Shown here: positions 5,548 to 11,991 of the stretch, piece after piece
Numbering within the stretch: position 1 is the first letter of the stretch
Layout of the letters: every line of letters starts with the position of its first letter
Origin: an uncultured Clostridia bacterium
GTDB lineage: Bacteria > Bacillota > Clostridia > Christensenellales > Borkfalkiaceae
Length of the DNA stretch: 11,991 nucleotides
Assembly: GCA_946540675.1 (NCBI GenBank)
Contig: CAMNIW010000020.1
Location: forward strand, 1 to 11,991
Reading direction: 5' to 3'
The notes under the pieces: model-generated
Database searches by the model: none
Told to the model about the DNA's origin: nothing
Seen by the model: only the letters and a program-made list of their open reading frames with translations
Position numbers and translations under genes: made by a program

Positions 5548-7482
5548 ATGTATAAAATTAATCTGGAATTCCCTGCGCTTATATTGTCGCTTCTTTGCAT
5601 CATCTACAGCCTTTTGGTCAAAAAAAGACAATATATACCGCCCAAGGGACTGAAAAACAAAATATTGAGTCAGCACTTCGTCTTTCTCGTGCTGCTGACG
5701 AGCCACTTTCTGGCAACTTTGTCGAGCGTGATCGGCGTACACCTGCAATCTCTCGGAAAAGCCGATTTAAGGGGCTGGATATACGCCTTTAACGAAGCGT
5801 ATTTCGTCTTCCACGCCGTCTTGTCGGTCGCCTTTACGATGTATATGATGAACGTCAACGGGGCGAGCGGCGGCAAAAAAACCGTGTTTTACGTCTTTTT
5901 CCTGCTGCCGTTTTTGCTCGACGAAATACTCGTGCTTACAAACCCTTTTACCGATCTCGTGTTCGGCGTAAACCCGTCAGGCGTATACGAAAGGGGTCCG
6001 CTTATGCCCTTTTTATACCTGTTCGGCGGCGTGTATCTCATACTCAGTTTCTACTACTTTTTCAGATATAAACGGGCGATATCCCGTGCGGACAGTTTTG
6101 CGATAGGGTTCGTAATAATACTCGCGGGGCTCGGCATAATATGCCAGGCGGTCTTTTCGGAATGCCTTCTCGAACTCTTTGCGGAAGCGCTCGCGTTTCT
6201 CGCGCTGCTCATACTTCTCGAAGAGCGCAGCGGACATCTCGACCCCGTCACGGGGGCTATGAACAAAAAAGCCTTCAACGACACAAACCGCAGACTTCTC
6301 GAAACGAAGCGCGACTATTCGGTGATAATCGTAAAACTTACGAATCTCGATTTCTTTTCCAAAGCCGCCGACCCGACCGAGATCGATCACCTGCTTATGG
6401 AGATATCCGAATTTTTGTCGACAGTCGCTTCCGAAGAAAACATATATTCTCCGAGATACGGCGTTTTCGCCCTTGTCGGAACGGACAAGACGGACCGTCA
6501 GAACAGGCATATTACCGCGATAATTCTCGACAGATTCGGTCGGGATTGGAATACTAAAATAGGCAAACTGCGCGTCGACGCGGTGATAAGCGTCATAAAA
6601 TCGCGCAAAAACATCAACAAACTGGGCGATGTAGACGACTATCTGAACGCGGACTACCCGAAAAACAAGACGGGTTCTTATATCGTGAACGCCGACGAAA
6701 TGGATCTTATCGGCACGCGGATAAGCATAGAGAAAAATCTCAAAAGAGTCATTGCGGAAAACAGGCTTACGGTCTTCTATCAGCCGATATGGTCGACCGA
6801 GAAAAACCGCACGATAGCCGCCGAAGCGCTCCTTCGGACAGACGACGAAGAACTCGGCAAATACTCGCCCGAAGTGTATATACCGATAGCCGAGAAAAAC
6901 GGACTGATAAGGGAGATCGGATACGCCGTCTTTGACAAAGTATGCCGTTTTTGCGCCGAACGCGATCTTGAAAAACTCGGACTCGAATACATAGAACTCA
7001 ACTTGTCGGTATATCAACTCGTTTCGGACGACGTGGTTGAAGGACTCGAAAAGATACGCAAAAAGTACGGAGTTCCGCCCGAAAAACTCAATTTCGAGTT
7101 GACCGAAACGGGCGTGATAGGCGAAACGCCTAACGTGATAAAATCCATAAAGCGGCTGAAAGAGATAGGTTATAATTTCAGTCTTGACGACTTCGGAACG
7201 GGTTATTCCAACGCGGCGCGGCTTTTCCGCGTGAACTTCCGCAACGTCAAGATAGACAAGTCGGTGCTTTGGGATTCCGAAACGAACCCCGCGATAGACG
7301 GTTTTCTCTCGTTTGTGTTCGGCATAGTGAAGAGCATCGGGTGCGACGTGATACAGGAAGGAGTAGAAACCGAAGAACAACTCGAAAAGGTAACAAGGCT
7401 CGGCTGCAAACTCATACAGGGATACTACTTCTCCAAACCCGTAAACGAAGCGGAATTTATAAAATTTATACAACGTACATAA
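5548..7482 (+). CDS. Membrane EAL-domain protein with degenerate GGDEF, likely cyclic-di-GMP phosphodiesterase
   Basis: A 644-residue membrane signalling protein predicted to hydrolyse the second messenger cyclic-di-GMP to linear pGpG. Residues 1-223 hold about seven hydrophobic segments (roughly 8-24, 44-64, 80-103, 112-128, 150-172, 181-203, 206-223), probably sensing a signal at the membrane. A GGDEF-like fold follows from D232 (DPVTGAMNKKAF), but its signature is RYGVF at 303-307, so it should not make cyclic-di-GMP; it may bind GTP or serve as a scaffold. The EAL domain (about 398-640) keeps E426 of EAL, N485, E517 and E520 of ELTE, D547-D548 of DDFGTGYS, K568, E604 of EGVET and Q624 of QGYYFSKP, so it should be active. 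The ATG at 5548 is fixed by an in-frame TAG at 5545-5547. No Shine-Dalgarno sequence precedes it. It is a single gene, opposite in direction to its neighbours, closed by the stem-loop at 7496-7527. Confidence 0.92.
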   Translation: MYKINLEFPALILSLLCIIYSLLVKKRQYIPPKGLKNKILSQHFVFLVLLTSHFLATLSSVIGVHLQSLGKADLRGWIYAFNEAYFVFHAVLSVAFTMYMMNVNGASGGKKTVFYVFFLLPFLLDEILVLTNPFTDLVFGVNPSGVYERGPLMPFLYLFGGVYLILSFYYFFRYKRAISRADSFAIGFVIILAGLGIICQAVFSECLLELFAEALAFLALLILLEERSGHLDPVTGAMNKKAFNDTNRRLLETKRDYSVIIVKLTNLDFFSKAADPTEIDHLLMEISEFLSTVASEENIYSPRYGVFALVGTDKTDRQNRHITAIILDRFGRDWNTKIGKLRVDAVISVIKSRKNINKLGDVDDYLNADYPKNKTGSYIVNADEMDLIGTRISIEKNLKRVIAENRLTVFYQPIWSTEKNRTIAAEALLRTDDEELGKYSPEVYIPIAEKNGLIREIGYAVFDKVCRFCAERDLEKLGLEYIELNLSVYQLVSDDVVEGLEKIRKKYGVPPEKLNFELTETGVIGETPNVIKSIKRLKEIGYNFSLDDFGTGYSNAARLFRVNFRNVKIDKSVLWDSETNPAIDGFLSFVFGIVKSIGCDVIQEGVETEEQLEKVTRLGCKLIQGYYFSKPVNEAEFIKFIQRT

Positions 7483-7495
7483 AAAATATAGACAA

Positions 7496-7535
7496 GCCGC
7501 CCCGAAAGCGTTTACTTTCGGGGCGGCCTTTCTTT
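7496..7535. terminator. Strong, probably bidirectional intrinsic terminator
   Basis: A perfect 13-bp stem, GCCGCCCCGAAAG (7496-7508) with CTTTCGGGGCGGC (7515-7527), closes a 6-base loop. Rightward it is followed by CTTTCTTT and then more T residues, ending the EAL gene 14 bases after its stop. Leftward it is followed by a T-rich run (TTGTCTATATTTTTT), so it can also end the convergent GH78-like gene whose stop is at 7568-7570. Confidence 0.88.
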
Positions 7536-7567
7536 GCCTTTTTTCGGTCGGATCCGTCGCGCCGCGA

Positions 7568-9199
7568 CTATCCGATTATTTTTATTTCTTCGGGAGCGGA
7601 AATTTTCGTAACGACCTTTCCGCCGACGAGTTTATGCTCTACCTTTACGGGTCCGTACTTTGTCGGGAAAACCGCGCTTACGCGTTTGAGTCCGCTCATA
7701 TTCGGCTTTACCGATATTACCGTCATACCCGCGTTTTCGGGTCTTATGCCGGCTACCGTTTCGATAAGGTACGCGGTTATGCCCGTAGACCAACCGTGAC
7801 AAAGGCTGTGACGGAAACTCTTATAGCAAAACTTGCCGTAGTCGCCGTGAATATCCTTTAACCCCGCGCGCGGCATTTCGTCTATCCTGCCTGTCCCTTC
7901 GAGCCATTCCGTATCGAAGTCTTCCCAAAACGTCGTCGCGCCCGCCGAGAGCATTCCGCCGTAGTAGTCTTTCATCATCGAAAGGGCTTCTTCGTACTTG
8001 CCGAAAGACGCTATCGCCGTAAGTATCGGATAGGACTGGAAGGTGGAAAGTCCTTTGGCTCCGCCCGCGGTCAGCATTTCTAAAAGATATTCGTCCCTTT
8101 CGCCCGAAAGCACCGCCAAAGCCGCGATTTGTTTGAAAATTTTGACGACGTATTTCTTTTTGTCTATACGGGCGATGAGTTCGTCGCAAACGTCCGTACT
8201 CTCGCCGAACTCCGTCAAAAACTCTTTCGCACGGGAAAGACATATCTTGGTAAGATATGCAACGCCTGCGTGGCGTTCTTTGTCCTTTTGCTCGCGATCG
8301 GATTCGCCTTCCTGATAGGTCGACGGCCAGTCTATGTAATCGAACGAGTAAGAAACCGTTCCGTCTTCGGCAACGCAAGGAGTTATTATCTCACTTATTA
8401 CGCCCTTTACGTAATCGACGTATTTATAGAAATCTTTTTTCTCGCCGCTGACCGCGTACGCTTCCGCAAGGCATATCACCCACCAAAGCGAATAGGTCGG
8501 CATACCGTTGATAAACCCCGGAAGCGGAGATTGCTCCATAGAAAAATCAAGGCTCGAAAGGACTTCGGGGGCGTCGCCGAAAAGGCAATGCACCGCTTTT
8601 TCTTCGGGATAAAGATCACCTATCCAGACGAGCCTGTCCCTTTTTACGCCGTCCCATATATAGCCGTTTTGCAGACACAGCCGCATAGTGCGCGCGGCGG
8701 TCTTCCATATCTCGTTGACGAGTTCGTCGTCGCAGGAAAACGAGCCTTTCTCTTCGCGCTCGTCGGTATCTACCGCCGCGACTATCGCCTTTATCAAGAA
8801 CTCGCCGCCTTCGGGAAAATCCACGCGAAGAAAGCGGAAACCGGTCTGCCCGAAGGTCATATCCGAATAGTTTTGCAAGTCTACCGAAAAATCCCTGTTC
8901 GAGTGGTCGTTGGTCGCGCCGTAATCTCCGTCTCCGCTCCTTATTTCGGCGCAGGTCTCGGAAACGGATTCGCCGAACCTGAGCCTTACGGTTTTAGCGT
9001 TTATCGCCTTATACGTAAGTATTCTCGCTCCGCCCGAAACTTCGACGCCGAAATCGAGAATAACGCTCGCCTTTCCCTTTACGCTGACAAGATCTCTTTC
9101 CGCAAGCCCTATTTGCAGGGGTTTGCGAGATAAAAGGGCGGCGGAATTTTCCACCGCACCTTCGGTATATACTGTTTTTACGGCGTATTCGTATCTCAT
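7568..9199 (-). CDS. GH78-like alpha-L-rhamnosidase, short form with variant acid motif
   Basis: A 543-residue cytoplasmic glycoside hydrolase (no signal peptide) related to family 78, which removes terminal alpha-L-rhamnose by inversion. Residues about 35-150 match the rhamnosidase beta domain (ILDFGVEVSGGARI, LRFGES, FGQTGFRFLRV). Residues about 155-460 form the six-hairpin barrel, and about 485-543 the C-terminal beta domain. The region matching the acid motif DCPQREKxGWxxD reads D183-G-V-K-R-D188-R-L-V-W-I-G-D195. The usual catalytic Glu is therefore Asp (D188); this variant recurs in a GH78-like subgroup. The general-base motif GATTFWE is intact with E426. It lacks the extra N-terminal domain of its 751-residue neighbour. 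The ATG at 9197-9199 follows an AGGGTGA ribosome site. It has its own promoter with an overlapping palindrome (9231-9272). Specificity for rhamnose is inferred; another L-sugar is possible. Confidence 0.85.
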   Translation of the reverse strand: MRYEYAVKTVYTEGAVENSAALLSRKPLQIGLAERDLVSVKGKASVILDFGVEVSGGARILTYKAINAKTVRLRFGESVSETCAEIRSGDGDYGATNDHSNRDFSVDLQNYSDMTFGQTGFRFLRVDFPEGGEFLIKAIVAAVDTDEREEKGSFSCDDELVNEIWKTAARTMRLCLQNGYIWDGVKRDRLVWIGDLYPEEKAVHCLFGDAPEVLSSLDFSMEQSPLPGFINGMPTYSLWWVICLAEAYAVSGEKKDFYKYVDYVKGVISEIITPCVAEDGTVSYSFDYIDWPSTYQEGESDREQKDKERHAGVAYLTKICLSRAKEFLTEFGESTDVCDELIARIDKKKYVVKIFKQIAALAVLSGERDEYLLEMLTAGGAKGLSTFQSYPILTAIASFGKYEEALSMMKDYYGGMLSAGATTFWEDFDTEWLEGTGRIDEMPRAGLKDIHGDYGKFCYKSFRHSLCHGWSTGITAYLIETVAGIRPENAGMTVISVKPNMSGLKRVSAVFPTKYGPVKVEHKLVGGKVVTKISAPEEIKIIG

Positions 9200-9230
9200 A
9201 CCGTCACCCTGACTTGTAAAATATAATAAA

Positions 9231-9259
9231 AGTATATACGATTTTAACCGTTTTGTAAA
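9231..9259 (-). promoter_or_regulatory. Sigma-A-type promoter of the short GH78-like gene
   Basis: On the minus strand: -35 TTTACA (9254-9259, five of six), a 17-base spacer, and -10 TATACT (9231-9236, five of six). Transcription should start near 9224, about 25 bases before the ATG at 9199, with the GGTGA-type ribosome site between. The gene may thus be expressed separately from the larger rhamnosidase upstream, although I see no convincing terminator between the two. Confidence 0.7.
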
Positions 9260-9272
9260 ACGTTTTTCAAAA
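9251..9272. promoter_or_regulatory. 22-bp palindromic operator overlapping the -35 box
   Basis: The outer arms TTTTG (9251-9255) and CAAAA (9268-9272) flank a perfect 10-bp palindrome AAAACGTTTT (9257-9266); 20 of 22 positions are symmetric about a central CG. It covers the -35 box (9254-9259), so a bound protein should exclude RNA polymerase. The form (A-rich half-sites, central ACGT) fits a LacI-family sugar repressor. The regulator is not encoded in the window. Confidence 0.65.
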
Positions 9273-9309
9273 TATTATCGCCCGAATCACTTAGCCGAGC
9301 GCGAATAAG

Positions 9310-11565
9310 TCAAACTCGATTCTCGGCGGCTACGAGCACGAATTTTTCCGCGTCGCCGTGTTTTTCTTCCGAAACGACGTCGAAGCCGCAAAAGTTATAA
9401 CCGATCTTCGCTTTCCCTTCGCGCGACGCTTCGAGATATATCTTATCTCCGTCTCTTTTCCACTTTACCGCAACCTTGCCGCCGCGGCTTTTGCGGAAAC
9501 CTTCGGCAAAAGTTATCTCCTTTATCTTACAGGGGTATACGGTTACTTTTTCGCAGTCGGTCAAATCTTCGTTCACCCTTATGCCGACGACGTTTTCGGT
9601 AAACCACCTGCTTATATCCCCGAAAAAGTGGTGATTGAGCGAATCTACCCTATACCCGTTTACCGTCTCGAAAGAACCGTCTTCGGTCTCGTAAAACTTT
9701 TCGAGAAGAGAAGTACAGCCCTTTTTCACCCACTCGCCGTAACCGGGGAAAGTCTTTCTTACTATCATCTTATACGCAAGTCCGGCATAACCGCGCTCCG
9801 ACAGCGCGCTGAAAAGATATCTCGCGCCGAGTATGCCGACTTTCATCTTTCCGCCGTTGCGCTCTATGATTTCCGCCAGCCTGTCCGCCGCCCTTTGCGC
9901 GTATTTGTCTTCTACCATACCGAAGGCAAGAAGCATTGCGTAACAGGTTTGCGTTTCACAGCGGCAAAGACCTTTTTCGGTCATCATGACGCGGTGAAAA
10001 TTTCCGTATATCCCGTCCGCCATAACCTTCGCTCTTTCTCGGCGGTCTTCGTCGCCCGTTACCGAAAATATCTTTTCGGCTTTTCTGCACATATCGTAAC
10101 TTACGAGCGTATCCGTCACCATGACCGCGGTGGACGGCGTGAAAGAATCGATCTCGCACCAATCTCCCAAGCCGAATTCCACGAATCCGCCGTGAATCTT
10201 AGTCTGTAAGTACCCGAGATACGCGTCTATCGCTTCGGCGTTGTCAAAAAGGACTTGTACGTCGCCCGTGTACTTGTATATCTCGTACGGCAGGTAAATA
10301 AGGGCGCAGTCCCAGGCGGGACCCGAGCCCCAGCCGTATCCCCACTCCGCCGTCGGAACTATACAGGGTATCGCGCCGTTTTCTCTTTGCGCTTTTCTCA
10401 CGCAAAACAGCCATTCTTTGAGATATTCGGCGCAGTCGTAGTTTATCAGCATATGTTCGGCGGACACCGCTATATCGCCCGTCCAACCGTTTTTTTCGCG
10501 TTGCGGACAGTCGGTCGGAAAATGGAAAAAGTTGGAACGGGTCGAGTTTTTGGTCATTTCCTGCAACCTGTCGACCGTTTCGTCAGAACAGGAAAACCCC
10601 GTCAATTCTTCCATTTCGGAACTTAAAACGACGTAGGTCAAAAGGTCTTTCGTCGCCTGTTCTTTATCTATCCCTTCGACGAAAACGTACCTGAAACCGT
10701 GATACGTAAACCACGGTTCGAAAATTTCTTCGCCCTTCCCCGAACATATATACACGTCTTTCTGGAACAGTTCGGGATAGGTCTTGAACGGGAAAAGATG
10801 CTCGACGTAAAGTTTGCCGCCGCGCGTGAGTTCGCCGTGTGTAAGGCAGATTTTCTGCCCCGCCCGACCGCTTATTTTCAGCCTGCATACGCCGGCGGAA
10901 TTATAACCGAAGTCGTATATATAGCCGCCGTCGGTCTCCGTTATCTCCTTGGGCGCGATCTCGCGTATCGCCCTTATCGGCGGCAGGCGATTAAGCCTTT
11001 TTTCGCCTTTCGGAGTGTCGGCGAAGCGGCAGTTTTGCCACAAAGAATCGTCGAAACCCGTTTCCGCCCAGCCCGTCTTTTCTTCTCTCGCGTCGTAGTG
11101 TTCGCCGAGCCTGAGATCGTCGAATACGACGGGCGAATCGGCATAGCGGAAACTTTCGTCCGTTTCGAGTATCTTTTCCCCGTCCGCTTCTATCGTCAGC
11201 GCGACTTTCGGCGCTCCGCGCCATCTCGCCTTGTCGAACTCCCAGTCTATGCCGCCTACAGAGTTTTGCATACCGTTGCCGAGAATTATCCCGACGGCGT
11301 TTTTCCCGTCGGACACTCTATCCGTTATATCGTATTCGTCGTAGTATACGGCGTGGTCGGGATTGCTTATATACGGCGCGAGTTTTCCGCGCGTGATCTC
11401 TTCGCCGTTGATAAAAAGCCTGTAAAAACCGAGTCCGCATATATACAGGCGAACCGCCTTGCCGACTTTTTTCGCGGCAAATTCCTTTCTTATCATCGGC
11501 GCGCTTACAAACTCGCCGTACTTTGCGTATTTTTCGCTTCCGCGAATAAATTTATCCGATAACAT
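9310..11565 (-). CDS. GH78 alpha-L-rhamnosidase
   Basis: A 751-residue glycoside hydrolase family 78 enzyme, which releases terminal alpha-L-rhamnose from oligosaccharides or glycosides by inversion. Domains in order: an N-terminal beta domain (about 20-190; YICGLGFYRLFINGEEI, LAPYISN, GWAETGFDDSLW), a rhamnosidase beta domain (about 195-310; YIYDFGYNSAGVCRLKI, FTYHGFRYVFVEG), a six-hairpin catalytic barrel (about 320-650), and a C-terminal beta domain (about 660-751). The acid motif is D352-C-P-Q-R-E357-K-N-G-W-T-G-D364, with E357 the expected general acid. The base is E622 in GCTSLLE, and DSLNHHFFGDISRWF follows as in the family. No signal peptide is visible, so it acts in the cytoplasm on imported sugars. 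The start ATG (11563-11565) lies 15 bases after the upstream gene's stop, with only a weak GGA ribosome site, suggesting translational coupling in one operon. Confidence 0.95.
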   Translation of the reverse strand: MLSDKFIRGSEKYAKYGEFVSAPMIRKEFAAKKVGKAVRLYICGLGFYRLFINGEEITRGKLAPYISNPDHAVYYDEYDITDRVSDGKNAVGIILGNGMQNSVGGIDWEFDKARWRGAPKVALTIEADGEKILETDESFRYADSPVVFDDLRLGEHYDAREEKTGWAETGFDDSLWQNCRFADTPKGEKRLNRLPPIRAIREIAPKEITETDGGYIYDFGYNSAGVCRLKISGRAGQKICLTHGELTRGGKLYVEHLFPFKTYPELFQKDVYICSGKGEEIFEPWFTYHGFRYVFVEGIDKEQATKDLLTYVVLSSEMEELTGFSCSDETVDRLQEMTKNSTRSNFFHFPTDCPQREKNGWTGDIAVSAEHMLINYDCAEYLKEWLFCVRKAQRENGAIPCIVPTAEWGYGWGSGPAWDCALIYLPYEIYKYTGDVQVLFDNAEAIDAYLGYLQTKIHGGFVEFGLGDWCEIDSFTPSTAVMVTDTLVSYDMCRKAEKIFSVTGDEDRRERAKVMADGIYGNFHRVMMTEKGLCRCETQTCYAMLLAFGMVEDKYAQRAADRLAEIIERNGGKMKVGILGARYLFSALSERGYAGLAYKMIVRKTFPGYGEWVKKGCTSLLEKFYETEDGSFETVNGYRVDSLNHHFFGDISRWFTENVVGIRVNEDLTDCEKVTVYPCKIKEITFAEGFRKSRGGKVAVKWKRDGDKIYLEASREGKAKIGYNFCGFDVVSEEKHGDAEKFVLVAAENRV

Positions 11566-11580
11566 ATTTTCCGCTCTGTT

Positions 11581-11991
11581 TTATAAGATTTCAAACAGTT
11601 CCGTATGATTTTCTCTGAAATAAAAATCGAATTTTTTGCCTTGGAACAGCCCTTTGCCGTAAAACGCCGAAAGAGTTACTTCACGCGGCGTTTCGAGCGT
11701 GACCCTGCCTTCTTCCCTTGCGGTGATCGCCACGAATCGGGAGTTTGCGTAGACGATATTCCCTTCGCTGTAAATATGCGCGCCCGCGCTTTTTATAAAC
11801 GCGGTTATCTCCCCGTGCGAAAAGACTCCCTTTTTCCTTATCTCTACGCTTTCCGATCTCAAGACGTTTTCGTCGCCGTCGGGAAGAATATACAATGCCG
11901 CTTTGTACTTTTTAACGTCGTCGCCCGACGCGTAAAGATCGTACGGCGCGCCGATAAAGCCGAGTTCGCGCAGTTGACCGAAAGACATATC
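11581..11991 (-). CDS. C-terminal end of a probable glycoside hydrolase (partial)
   Basis: The frame is open at the right edge of the window and stops at 11581-11583; 136 residues are visible. An ATG at 11986-11988 is only an internal Met, since the codon before it (Asp) is also in frame. The sequence LGFIGAPYDLY...YKAALYILPD resembles the segment after the catalytic barrel in beta-galactosidase-like (GH42-related) hydrolases. AGAHIYSEGNIVYANSRFVAITA and the ending ENHTELFEI resemble the C-terminal beta domain of such enzymes, which often ends in an ET-x-LF motif. It lies 15 bases upstream of the GH78 gene in the same direction, so it probably belongs to the same operon. The assignment rests on pattern memory of a C-terminal fragment; the catalytic part is not in the window, so family and substrate are uncertain. 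Confidence 0.55.
   Translation of the reverse strand, partial: DMSFGQLRELGFIGAPYDLYASGDDVKKYKAALYILPDGDENVLRSESVEIRKKGVFSHGEITAFIKSAGAHIYSEGNIVYANSRFVAITAREEGRVTLETPREVTLSAFYGKGLFQGKKFDFYFRENHTELFEIL

Noticed and set aside
6013..7473. A 486-codon open frame on the minus strand, antisense to the EAL gene
   Set aside because: The opposite strand carries intact EAL motifs. This frame has low-complexity Arg/Tyr/Phe-rich composition and no recognisable domain.
9273..9309. A weak stem after the large rhamnosidase gene as its terminator
   Set aside because: Only about 5 bp with a G-U pair and no proper T run; not convincing as an intrinsic terminator.
10699..11562. Long plus-strand open frames across the rhamnosidase genes (also 8129-9133 and 9358-10209)
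   Set aside because: They oppose well-recognised GH78 coding sequence and have shadow-type composition.
1..11991. CRISPR arrays, tRNA or rRNA genes, insertion sequences, toxin-antitoxin or phage genes
   Set aside because: I looked for repeated units, clover-leaf arms, transposase-like proteins and terminal repeats and saw none; the coding space is filled by the genes listed.

Overview
The window looks like chromosomal DNA of a Gram-positive, probably uncultured gut-type Clostridia-like bacterium. The supporting signs are AGGAG/GGTGA-type ribosome sites, sigma-A-like promoters, a lipoprotein-type solute-binding protein with a CUT1 ABC transporter that has no ATPase gene beside it, mid-range GC, and a marked preference for ATA as the isoleucine codon. 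This taxonomic call is an inference and I would not place it more finely.

Left part (1-5087, leftward transcription): a sugar-import operon. Reading in its own direction, it has a promoter and palindrome (5021-5087), a lipoprotein solute-binding protein (3298-5004), two CUT1 permeases of equal length (2226-3233 and 1204-2211), and a secreted Ig-like protein that runs off the left edge (1-1161). Gaps of 64, 14 and 42 bases suggest one transcript.

Centre (5005-5547, about 540 bases without a gene): this holds the operon promoter and palindrome. It also holds a second, near-consensus leftward promoter (5429-5457) that reads directly into an intrinsic terminator (5370-5401) and then a second hairpin (5240-5274). 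That arrangement fits a small RNA or an attenuated leader. Next comes an extended -10 promoter whose predicted transcript starts at, or within a few bases of, the ATG of the next gene.

Middle gene (5548-7482, rightward): a membrane protein with about seven N-terminal helices, a degenerate GGDEF domain and an EAL domain that keeps all the catalytic motifs I checked. It is a likely cyclic-di-GMP phosphodiesterase. A strong stem-loop (7496-7527) serves as terminator between it and the convergent gene.

Right part (7568-11991, leftward): sugar hydrolases without signal peptides. These are the C-terminal end of a probable glycoside hydrolase (11581-11991), a 751-residue GH78 alpha-L-rhamnosidase (9310-11565), and a second, shorter GH78-like enzyme (7568-9199). 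The last has its own promoter, and a LacI-type palindrome overlaps the -35 box. The overall picture is a Gram-positive glycan-use locus: a secreted protein and lipoprotein outside the cell, oligosaccharide import, then removal of rhamnose (and perhaps other sugars) in the cytoplasm. The exact glycan cannot be read from the sequence. The regulatory DNA is the least expected content: two palindromes with an AACGTT core at two promoters, and a promoter-terminator cassette with no ORF. I did not find a clearly new multi-gene system.
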